A DNA stretch of 14,474 bases from NCBI GenBank assembly GCA_002305955.1, contig DBRH01000073.1, forward strand, positions 58,483 to 72,956, in the 5' to 3' direction. The notes below the pieces were generated by a model. That model searched no databases and was not told where the DNA came from. It saw only the letters and a list, made by a program, of their open reading frames with translations. Both the position numbers and the translations under genes were made by a program. Source of the stretch: Kosmotogaceae bacterium UBA1373. Its GTDB lineage: Bacteria; Thermotogota; Thermotogae; Petrotogales; Kosmotogaceae. Numbering within the stretch: the stretch's first letter is position 1; each line of letters starts with the position of its first letter. This document shows, piece after piece, positions 7,227 to 13,061 of the stretch.

Positions 7227-7870
7227 CTCTTCAACTCCCTGATCTTCTCGACCACCTTCGAAGGCGAAGCGGCCCTGAAGACGGCGGCCCCCATGATGAG
7301 GATGTCGGCGCCCCGCTCTACGAGTTCTCCGGCATTCGAGAGGCTCACGCCCCCGTCGACGGCTATTTCGTAGGAGTAACCCAGCTCGTCTCTCAAACGA
7401 TGCAGCCGGTCTATCTTCAAGGAGGCCCCGGGTATGAACTTCTGGCCGGTGAATCCCGGGTTGACGGTCATGACCAGCACCCCGTCGACGAAGGGTAGTA
7501 TCTCCTCGAGCGCCTGAACGGGGGTCGCCGGATTGATAACGACGAAGGGCGAAGCCCCCAGATCCTTTATAGAAGTTATGAGTCTGTGAAGATGGGGGTT
7601 ACCTTCGACATGCACGTGCAGGTTTCTCGCGCCGAGCTGTACGTACTCGGCGATGAACTTCCCCGGGTCTTCGATCATAAGGTGGACGTCCAGCGGCGGG
7701 TGGTCGATCCTGCCGAGCGCCTCCATGATCGGAGTGCCGAAGGTGATGTTCGGAACGAAGACCCCGTCCATAACGTCCACATGGAGCAGATCGGCGCCGA
7801 TAACCTTTCTCACCTCTCTGGAAAGGTTCGAAAGGTCCGCGGCCAGAATCGAAGGCGATATTTTGGCCAT
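7223..7870 (-). CDS. rpe: Ribulose-phosphate 3-epimerase
   Basis: 215-residue TIM-barrel enzyme that interconverts ribulose 5-phosphate and xylulose 5-phosphate in the pentose phosphate pathway. All hallmarks are present: SPSILAADLSNL (5-16), LHVDVMDGVFVPNITFG (29-45) with metal ligands H30 and D32, DVHLMI with H63, MTVNPGFTGQKFI (134-146) and VDGGV with D172, followed by the phosphate-binding GADILIMGAAVF. The ATG overlaps the rsgA stop by one base (TAATG) and its own stop overlaps rdgB. The rsgA-rpe pairing is common in bacteria and occurs in Thermotoga. Confidence 0.98.
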   Translation of the reverse strand: MAKISPSILAADLSNLSREVRKVIGADLLHVDVMDGVFVPNITFGTPIMEALGRIDHPPLDVHLMIEDPGKFIAEYVQLGARNLHVHVEGNPHLHRLITSIKDLGASPFVVINPATPVQALEEILPFVDGVLVMTVNPGFTGQKFIPGASLKIDRLHRLRDELGYSYEIAVDGGVSLSNAGELVERGADILIMGAAVFRAASPSKVVEKIRELKR

Positions 7871-8757
7871 TATTTTCTTCCTCCTTCGATTTCTTTCAGC
7901 TCTCTGGTCATTCTAAAGTAACTGTCGTACCTGCTTTCGGATATATCCCCGGCTTTAAGCAGCTCCTTGACATAACAGCCCGGCTCGTCTATATGTACGC
8001 AATCGGAAAAGGCGCACATTCCCCTCTCCTGCGCCAGCTCGGGAAAGTGATTCTGCAAATCCTCCACTTCCAGTGGCGGCAGTTCCAGGTTGGCAAAGCC
8101 CGGCGTATCGGCTATCAGTCCGCCGAAATCGAACTGGAGGAGCTCGGCGTAGGAGGTGGTGTGCCGTCCCTTCTCGAGAGTCCGGGACAGTTCCGAGACT
8201 CTCAGCTGCAGGCCGGGATTGAGAGTGTTCAAAAGGCTGCTCTTGCCCACGCCCGACATGCCGGCCATCGCGCTTATCTTGCCCTTCAACACCTCGCGCA
8301 TCTGCTCTATGTTGATCCTCTTCTTCGAGGAGACGGGAATTATCTCGTGGTATTCGCCATAAATGCCGGTGAACTTCGAAAGCTCCTCCCCCTCAAGGAG
8401 GTCTATCTTGTTGACGACCACCACGACCGGAATCTTCGCAATGCTCGACATGACCAGGAAACGATCGGTTATGAAGTTTTGAACTTCCGGCTCTCTTAGA
8501 GAGAGCACGAGGATTATCTGCTCTATGTTGGAAATTCTCGGTCTCAACAACTCGCTCTTTCTGGGAAGTATCGCCTCTATTCTGCCCTGCCCCGCGCTCG
8601 AGAGCGAATATTCGACCATGTCTCCCACGATCGGCCTGATTCCCTGCGCCCTGAACTTGCCAGGCATCGAGCAGAGAACCCTGCCGCCCGACGTTTGATC
8701 GACCACTTCCATATTGCTGCTTCCGAACCTGACTACTATTCCCCTTCTTCTTTCCAA
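7870..8757 (-). CDS. rsgA: Ribosome small subunit-dependent GTPase A (RsgA/YjeQ)
   Basis: 295 residues. Late-stage 30S assembly GTPase that checks the decoding centre and releases assembly factors. An N-terminal OB-fold (about 1-65) is followed by the circularly permuted GTPase order: G4 NKID (116-119), G5 SSK (143-145), G1 GMSGVGKSS (166-174), G3 DTPG (217-220). The C-terminal zinc site is C248-x4-C253-x-H255-x5-C261. The start is TTG, giving MERRRGIVVRFGS. It is chosen because related Thermotoga RsgA begins almost identically and because an AGGGGG sits about eight bases upstream, within rlmN. This makes a 22-bp overlap with rlmN. The stop overlaps the rpe start. Confidence 0.97.
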   Translation of the reverse strand: MERRRGIVVRFGSSNMEVVDQTSGGRVLCSMPGKFRAQGIRPIVGDMVEYSLSSAGQGRIEAILPRKSELLRPRISNIEQIILVLSLREPEVQNFITDRFLVMSSIAKIPVVVVVNKIDLLEGEELSKFTGIYGEYHEIIPVSSKKRINIEQMREVLKGKISAMAGMSGVGKSSLLNTLNPGLQLRVSELSRTLEKGRHTTSYAELLQFDFGGLIADTPGFANLELPPLEVEDLQNHFPELAQERGMCAFSDCVHIDEPGCYVKELLKAGDISESRYDSYFRMTRELKEIEGGRK

Positions 8758-9779
8758 GCCCTTCCCCCTTTCTGCCGTCTCAACTGACCGCAGGCGGCGG
8801 CGATGTCGGTCCCGCGTTCGTATCTCAAGGCCGCCTCGATTCCCTTCGATTTTATGGCTTTCACGAACTCGTCTATCGTTTTTTCGTCCGGCCTTTCATG
8901 GTCACTATCGACCGGATTCACCGGAATGACGTTGATGAAGACCTTCAGTCCCTCGAGGTATTTCACGAGCCTCTCCACGTCTTCTTTCGAGTCGTTCACT
9001 CCCTTCACCAGCGCGTACTCGAAAGTCAACCGGTTTCCGGTCTTTCTCTGGTAATAATCCAGAGAAACCCTGAGAGCCGAGAGCGAGAACCTTCTGTTCA
9101 CAGGCATCAGAAGACTTCTGGTCCGGTCGTCGCAGCTGTGCAGGGAAACCGACAGCCTGAGATCCCTGCCCGAGTCGGCCAGCCTCATAATTCCCTCCGG
9201 GAGACCGGCGGTGGATACCGTGAAGTGCCTTATACCCAGGTTCCTTCCGGCCGGTTCGTGCAGGATATCGATCGAGGCGTACAGGCTCTCCTCGTTGAGA
9301 AAGGGCTCGCCCATCCCCATGAAGACTATGTTATCTACCTGCGAGCCGAGCTCTCTCTCCATCAGAAGGACCTGTCCCACTATCTCGCCGGGCGAAAGAT
9401 TCCTGGTGAAGCCGCCGGCCCCCGTGGCGCAGAAGGAGCACCCCAGCGCGCATCCCACCTGCGAGGAGATGCAAAAAGTGCAGTGTTCGGGATGTCTCAA
9501 GAGCACCGACTCGATGTACTCGCCGTCGTGAAGGCGCCAGAGGAACTTCTCGGTGCCGTCGGACGAAACCTGTTTGTCGACGACTTCCATGCGCGGGAAA
9601 TACATCTCTTCCCGCAGCTTCGTGCGCAGCGCCTTCGAAAGGTTCGTCATCGAATCGAAGTCGGTGACCTTCTTTCTGTAAACCCAGTCGAATATCTGGT
9701 TGGCCCTGAAGGACCCCTCGCCCAGCCGGCCCATCAAATCCCTCAATTGGTTGAGTCCTGTCGAAAGCAAGTCTATCAT
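8736..9779 (-). CDS. rlmN: Dual-specificity RNA methyltransferase RlmN (23S A2503 / tRNA A37)
   Basis: 347-residue radical SAM enzyme that places a C2 methyl on adenosine 2503 of 23S rRNA and on A37 of some tRNAs. The iron-sulfur cluster cysteines are C110, C114 and C117 in VGCALGCSFCATG. The two further conserved cysteines are C103 (CISSQVG), corresponding to the methyl-carrying pair member in E. coli, and C330 in AACGQL. MGMGEP and SVSLHSCDD are also typical. The ATG at 9779 overlaps the stop of the RsmB-like gene as ATGA. The frame stays open far upstream, but that part is antisense-like noise over the RsmB-like gene. The C-terminal tail is short and charged. Confidence 0.97.
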   Translation of the reverse strand: MIDLLSTGLNQLRDLMGRLGEGSFRANQIFDWVYRKKVTDFDSMTNLSKALRTKLREEMYFPRMEVVDKQVSSDGTEKFLWRLHDGEYIESVLLRHPEHCTFCISSQVGCALGCSFCATGAGGFTRNLSPGEIVGQVLLMERELGSQVDNIVFMGMGEPFLNEESLYASIDILHEPAGRNLGIRHFTVSTAGLPEGIMRLADSGRDLRLSVSLHSCDDRTRSLLMPVNRRFSLSALRVSLDYYQRKTGNRLTFEYALVKGVNDSKEDVERLVKYLEGLKVFINVIPVNPVDSDHERPDEKTIDEFVKAIKSKGIEAALRYERGTDIAAACGQLRRQKGGRAWKEEGE

Positions 9780-10786
9780 TTGATCCTCCCGAGAAGGCAG
9801 AGATAACCGGGGAGCGGCGATGAATCGGGTAGCAGCCAGTAGCCATAGCCGTCGAAGCGTCCCTCTATCCCGGAATCTTTCAGAAACGTCCCCATCTGCC
9901 TGGCGGCGTAACCGGGTATCCCTCCGACCAGCGAGGTGTTCTCTTCCAGGCTCAGCGAGTGCGAGTAATAAATGAATTCCTCGAGAGGCGATTCTTTCAG
10001 CCTCCCGACGATCGACGCCTCTATCTTTTCTGCGCTCCTGGCAAGGCTTTCTCTGCTTAGTGTATGGAAGAGCCAGGGCCTGGAGTTGAGCCGGGCCGTC
10101 TGGCTGCCCGGGTACTTGAAAATCGGGAGGCCGAGTCTTTCCAATATGAACTCCATCTCGTCCCGCCTTTCGATTCCATCGGTCGGTCCGCCCTTTTGAA
10201 AAACCACGAAGAGATCGGAAAACTCGCTCTTTTCGAAGACGTAGCCGTTCTCGAGCATGTCCCTCTCGCCGCCCTTCGAATAATACGTCTCCGATGGGGG
10301 CGTCTGGTTGTACTCCATCAGGCCTTCGAGATCGGTGATGTACTCGATACCCCTCCAGAGATCGAAGAGCCATTCGGGATGGGAGTGTTCCACGTGAGCG
10401 GGTACCTCTCGAGTAAGACCGTTCAGAGAGAGCTTCCGCAGAACGGCGTTGGCGAGCCTCCTGAACTCGGCGACGCCTATAAGCTCCACCGTGGAGTGAA
10501 TGGCGGCGTAAGGCGGCACGCCATCGAGAAAGAGGAGCTGAAGGGCCCCCATTCTGAGGGCGTTCAACACCGACACCGGCAACCCGCGGGGCTTCCTCAG
10601 GTACTTCGAAAGTTCGTAGTCTATCCTGATTCGCTTTCTCAGCGTTTCGAAAATCAGGTTCGAACAGAAGGCGCGATCCTTGAAAGAAAGAGTGGAGATG
10701 GCCATATCCACTTTTTTTGAAGAAATGTATCCGTTGCTGTCGAAAAAGGAAAGCGTTTCGAGAGCGATCGAACGTGATGTCTGCAT
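9776..10786 (-). CDS. RsmB-like protein: NusB-type domain plus degenerate methyltransferase domain
   Basis: 336 residues, about 100 shorter than ordinary RsmB (16S rRNA cytosine-967 methyltransferase). Residues 1-130 look like the NusB-type RNA-binding domain (SIALETLSFF, FKDRAFCSNLIFETLR, LNALRMGALQLLFLDGVPPYAAIHSTVEL, LANAVLRKL). The RsmB linker SHPEWLFDLW (135-144) and NQTPP (160-164) follow. The catalytic half is recognisable but stripped. The SAM-binding DxCAAPGGKT motif is missing. The DAPCSG motif is replaced by KYPGSQ (224-229), and the second STCS motif by YSHSLSLEEN (273-282). Both conserved cysteines are therefore lost and the SAM pocket is mostly deleted, while the frame is intact. 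I infer a non-catalytic RNA-binding or assembly role, perhaps linked to rlmN and rsgA next to it. The ATG is set by TGATG coupling with the protease gene and an AGGG upstream. Confidence 0.8.
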   Translation of the reverse strand: MQTSRSIALETLSFFDSNGYISSKKVDMAISTLSFKDRAFCSNLIFETLRKRIRIDYELSKYLRKPRGLPVSVLNALRMGALQLLFLDGVPPYAAIHSTVELIGVAEFRRLANAVLRKLSLNGLTREVPAHVEHSHPEWLFDLWRGIEYITDLEGLMEYNQTPPSETYYSKGGERDMLENGYVFEKSEFSDLFVVFQKGGPTDGIERRDEMEFILERLGLPIFKYPGSQTARLNSRPWLFHTLSRESLARSAEKIEASIVGRLKESPLEEFIYYSHSLSLEENTSLVGGIPGYAARQMGTFLKDSGIEGRFDGYGYWLLPDSSPLPGYLCLLGRIK

Positions 10787-11469
10787 CAATCCCTGCTTCC
10801 ATAAGCCCCTGCGATCAGAAGCATTCTCAACAGCTGGAGAATCGCGGTCGCGGTGGAGGCCACATAAGTCATGGCCGCCGCTCCAAGGACCGAGCCGACG
10901 GCCTTCAGCTCCGTCGAGGGCATGCCCATGGAAGCCAGAAGCTTTTTGGCTCTTGAACTGGCGTTGAATTCTACCGGCAGCGTCACGAGCGTGAAAAACA
11001 CGAAGGCCGAGAAGACGAGTATCCCCACCTTTATCAGCAGGGGAGAGACCATCAAGAGGCCGATGACAAAGAGAATCCAGGAGAGGCTCGATCCCAGCTG
11101 GGCCACCGGCACGACGGCGTTTCTCACGACCAGGGGGGCGTACTTCTCCCTATCCTGAATCGCGTGGCCTATTTCGTGTGCGACGACGCCAAGAGCGGCG
11201 ATCGAGCTGCTGTCGTGAGTCGCCTGCGAAAGTCTCACCACTCTCTTTCTGGAGTCGTAGTGATCGGTGAGGTTCCCCTTCACTCTCTCTATATGTATAT
11301 CGAAAAGTCCCGCGTTGTCCAGCAGTCTCCTGGCCAGCTGAGAACCGGTATAGCCGAAGGTCGACCTGACTTTCGAGTACTGAGAGAATCGAGAACTCAC
11401 CAGAAACTGGGCGTAGGCCGCCAGAACAATCGCCGGAATCAGTACTATGAACGTCGGATCCCAAAACAT
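10786..11469 (-). CDS. YugP-type membrane zinc metallopeptidase
   Basis: 227 residues. The N-terminus MFWDPTFIVLIPAIVLAAYAQ and the zinc motif HEIGHAIQDRE (98-108) identify the neutral zinc metallopeptidase family of B. subtilis YugP. H98 and H102 should bind zinc, with E99 as catalytic base. The domain also contains LTDHYDSRKRVVRLS (67-81). Membrane segments: about 5-24, a pair at roughly 120-160, and a C-terminal stretch near 190-215. The substrate is unknown; a role in membrane protein quality control is inferred from its type. The ATG at 11469 follows GGAGGTGG. An in-frame upstream start would lie within the promoter, so it is rejected. First gene of the six-gene leftward operon; its TGA overlaps the next start by one base. 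Confidence 0.9.
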   Translation of the reverse strand: MFWDPTFIVLIPAIVLAAYAQFLVSSRFSQYSKVRSTFGYTGSQLARRLLDNAGLFDIHIERVKGNLTDHYDSRKRVVRLSQATHDSSSIAALGVVAHEIGHAIQDREKYAPLVVRNAVVPVAQLGSSLSWILFVIGLLMVSPLLIKVGILVFSAFVFFTLVTLPVEFNASSRAKKLLASMGMPSTELKAVGSVLGAAAMTYVASTATAILQLLRMLLIAGAYGSRD

Positions 11470-11473
11470 CCAA

Positions 11474-11481
11474 CCACCTCC
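11474..11481 (-). promoter_or_regulatory. Ribosome-binding site deciding the protease gene start
   Basis: GGAGGTGG on the minus strand, four bases before the ATG at 11469. The predicted transcript begins only a few bases upstream of it, so the leader is about 15 bases. Confidence 0.75.
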
Positions 11482-11488
11482 ATCTAAA

Positions 11489-11517
11489 ATTATATATCCG
11501 TTGTATTTGACGGTCAA
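11489..11517 (-). promoter_or_regulatory. Strong promoter of the protease-rsmB-like-rlmN-rsgA-rpe-rdgB operon
   Basis: On the minus strand: TTGACC (11517-11512), 17-base spacer, TATAAT (11494-11489). This is the closest match to consensus in the window. The predicted start is near 11483, leaving a very short leader. It is the only promoter I see for six genes with no intergenic space. Confidence 0.82.
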
Positions 11518-11519
11518 AT
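11505..11519. promoter_or_regulatory. Perfect 15-bp palindrome over the -35 box (candidate operator)
   Basis: ATTTGAC-G-GTCAAAT: seven-base arms around one central base, fully covering the -35 hexamer of the leftward operon promoter. The position suits a repressor site. No regulator gene is adjacent, so the binding protein is unknown and chance cannot be excluded. Confidence 0.45.
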
Positions 11520-11633
11520 GCCGTTATCGTTTCGATGCTATACTCTTGGACGGAGCGGGCGAATGCTACCGGACCAGGAACGGCTATTGCGTGGTGGATT
11601 GTTGGTGGTGCGTTGTGAGTTGTGAGTAAGGGC

Positions 11634-11661
11634 GAGATGCCGGATCGGGGTCCGGCATGAC
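11634..11661 (-). repeat. Palindromic repeat unit 1
   Basis: Perfect 8-bp stem ATGCCGGA/TCCGGCAT (11637-11644 with 11651-11658) around a six-base loop, flanked by GAG and GAC. Same flank pattern as the next two units. Oriented opposite to unit 3. Confidence 0.7.
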
Positions 11662-11678
11662 TGGAAGGAGGAAAGGTA

Positions 11679-11709
11679 GAGATCCTGGCTAAGAGATTGC
11701 CATGATGAC
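11679..11709 (-). repeat. Palindromic repeat unit 2 (degenerate)
   Basis: Flanked by GAGAT at the left and ATGAC at the right, as in unit 1. The stem is decayed: TGGC/GCCA can pair across a long central part. It begins 45 bases after unit 1 and is separated from it by 17 bases. Confidence 0.5.
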
Positions 11710-11726
11710 CTGAAGGGAGTAAAACT

Positions 11727-11756
11727 GTCATCCCGTAGTGCTTCATACGGGATCTC
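11727..11756 (+). repeat. Palindromic repeat unit 3
   Basis: Perfect 8-bp stem ATCCCGTA/TACGGGAT (11730-11737 with 11746-11753), eight-base loop, flanks GTC and CTC. It is an inverted relative of units 1 and 2, again 17 bases from its neighbour. Lacks a T-run, so not a terminator. Confidence 0.7.
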
Positions 11757-11810
11757 ATCTCTTCAGTCTCTCCCTCCGGCGTCGGAACGATGAACCGCTC
11801 TCCCGATCTT

Positions 11811-11880
11811 TCGAAGGACGGCTCTTCCAGCCTCTCGCCTCTTACCTCTAGCCTCAGGTTCTCCAAGGACGGCTCTTTCC
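11811..11880. repeat. Direct repeat in a pyrimidine-rich tract
   Basis: AAGGACGGCTCTT occurs at 11814-11826 and again at 11865-11877, 51 bases apart, each followed by TCC-type pyrimidine sequence. The surrounding strand is unusually rich in C and T. It looks like a decayed tandem repeat with a unit of about 50 bp. Confidence 0.6.
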
Positions 11881-11913
11881 GCTCTTCCAATAGACCAAAA
11901 GGAGGCATGAAAA

Positions 11914-12279
11914 ATGTTTTACGTAACCAAGGAGTTCACTTTCGACGCCGCTCACAACCTCGTGAGCTACCACGGCAAGTGTGAAAAGCTACACGGGCAT
12001 ACATATAAAGTGCATATCACAATGGTCGGAGAGCCCGACGGCGAGGGAATGGTCGTAGATTTCCTGGAGCTCAAGGCCATCGCCCGCTCGAAGGCCATCG
12101 ATCTGCTCGATCACTCGTACATAAACGAGATCATACCCCAGCCCACGGCCGAGAATATCGCCAGATGGATCTTCGAGAGAGTATCGCCCGAACTGAAAAG
12201 GGAGAACTGCCGGGTATATGAAGTGACCGTCTGGGAGACTCCGACGAGCTTCGCCAAATACAGGGTGAGAGAGATTTGA
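11914..12279 (+). CDS. queD: 6-carboxytetrahydropterin synthase (QueD), 6-PTPS family
   Basis: 121 residues, the same length as E. coli QueD. Converts 7,8-dihydroneopterin triphosphate to 6-carboxytetrahydropterin, an early step to preQ0 and the tRNA base queuosine. Zinc ligands H14 (FDAAH), H27 and H29 (LHGHTY) are present, as is the catalytic cysteine C23 in the C-x3-LHGH spacing. DLLDHSYIN (63-71), PTAENIARWIFE (78-89) and VWETPTS (106-112) complete the family pattern. AGGAGG lies eight bases before the ATG. No other queuosine genes are in the window, so a PTPS with a different pterin role is possible but less likely. The stop overlaps the start of the ecfT-like gene. Confidence 0.93.
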   Translation: MFYVTKEFTFDAAHNLVSYHGKCEKLHGHTYKVHITMVGEPDGEGMVVDFLELKAIARSKAIDLLDHSYINEIIPQPTAENIARWIFERVSPELKRENCRVYEVTVWETPTSFAKYRVREI

Positions 12280-13061
12280 TAACGGTTCCGGCCGGCCGGT
12301 ATATCTCGACCGGTTCTTCGATCCACGCCATCGACCCTTCGGCCAAGATCGTTTCCTTCATCGCGCTGGCCTTTTCCTCGCTCTTTCTCGACGGACCGGC
12401 CGATTTTCTCGTCTACGCAGTCCTCTGGACGGCCGTCTTTCTTCTGTCGGCCGTGGCCCTCAGGGAGTACCTGTCGACCCTCTGGGGCATCAGGTTTCTT
12501 CTCCTGCTGGTGGTGGTCTTTCAATCGCTCTTCACTCCCGGGAGGGTGTTGCTCGACCTCGGGGTGGTCAGGATTACCGTGGAAGGGCTGGCGAACGGTC
12601 TGATACAGTCCGGAAGAGTGATCTTCGCGGTGCTTTTCGGTATAACGCTTTCACTCACCACCTCGCCCGTCGAGATCTCGACAGGTTTCGAGAGGATACT
12701 CAGAAGACTGGGGCTCGGTGAGTCCAGGGCCTCTAAAATCGGCCTGGCCGCCTCTCTAACGCTTACTTTCATTCCTCTGATATCCCTGCAGACGGAAAGG
12801 GTCATAATGGCCCAGAAGGTCCGGGGTGTCGAGTTCGACAAGGGGAGCCTCTTCAAGAAGGTGAAGAACGCGCTCACGGTAGTGATACCCGTGATAGTCA
12901 CCTCGCTGAAAAAGGCGCAGGATACGGCGGCGGCCCTTCAAATACATTTCCGATCGTCCAGTCGCGCAGGGATACACTTGCGAGTATCGAGATGGAAACT
13001 ACCCGAAATCCTTCTGACAGCCACGGCCTTCACGGCCCTGCTGGGCGTTATCCTTCTGTGA
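12276..13061 (+). CDS. ecfT: Energy-coupling factor transporter membrane protein EcfT
   Basis: 261 residues. The scaffold subunit of ECF vitamin/micronutrient importers, joining two ATPases to a substrate-binding S-component. The N-terminal SSIHAIDPSAKIVSFIALAF matches the family's HxLDPRtKL start. Hydrophobic segments lie at about 25-40, 43-62, 70-86, 105-127 and 240-260. The first coupling-helix motif appears as AQKVRG (179-184). The second is weak: around residues 217-230 the usual xRG reads HFRSSSR. The start is TTG within TTGA, overlapping the queD stop by 4 bp, with a purine-rich GGGTGAGAGA ahead of it. No ATPase or S-component gene is adjacent; in Thermotoga these genes are also scattered. 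The 3' end overlaps the HEAT-repeat gene by 14 bp. Confidence 0.88.
   Translation: MITVPAGRYISTGSSIHAIDPSAKIVSFIALAFSSLFLDGPADFLVYAVLWTAVFLLSAVALREYLSTLWGIRFLLLLVVVFQSLFTPGRVLLDLGVVRITVEGLANGLIQSGRVIFAVLFGITLSLTTSPVEISTGFERILRRLGLGESRASKIGLAASLTLTFIPLISLQTERVIMAQKVRGVEFDKGSLFKKVKNALTVVIPVIVTSLKKAQDTAAALQIHFRSSSRAGIHLRVSRWKLPEILLTATAFTALLGVILL

Larger units (their letters stand above)
11470..11913. other. Only long non-coding stretch: promoter region plus repeats
   Basis: This gap lies between the divergent protease operon and queD. From the left it contains the leftward promoter and its palindrome, a possible rightward extended -10 box TGCTATACT (11536-11544), and a small tandem GTTGTGA-GTTGTGA (11612-11625). 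Then come three palindromic units (11634-11756) and a pyrimidine-rich tract (about 11752-11890) with a direct repeat. A minus-strand open frame crosses much of it but is low-complexity, runs over the promoter and has no ribosome-binding site, so I do not call a gene. Confidence 0.75.

Noticed and set aside
9780..10802. Upstream in-frame extension of rlmN to a protein of about 688 residues
   Set aside because: The extension lies over the RsmB-like gene in another frame, is arginine-rich with no family similarity, and the ATGA overlap with its own ribosomal context gives a good rlmN start at 9779.
11634..11756. CRISPR array
   Set aside because: The units are palindromes with differing stems and mixed orientation, spacers are 17 bases and mutually similar, and no cas genes are nearby.
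11150..11908. Minus-strand open frame of about 252 codons through the repeat gap
   Set aside because: It crosses the protease promoter and the start of the protease gene in a different frame; its sequence is a translation of the repeats and no ribosome-binding site is seen.
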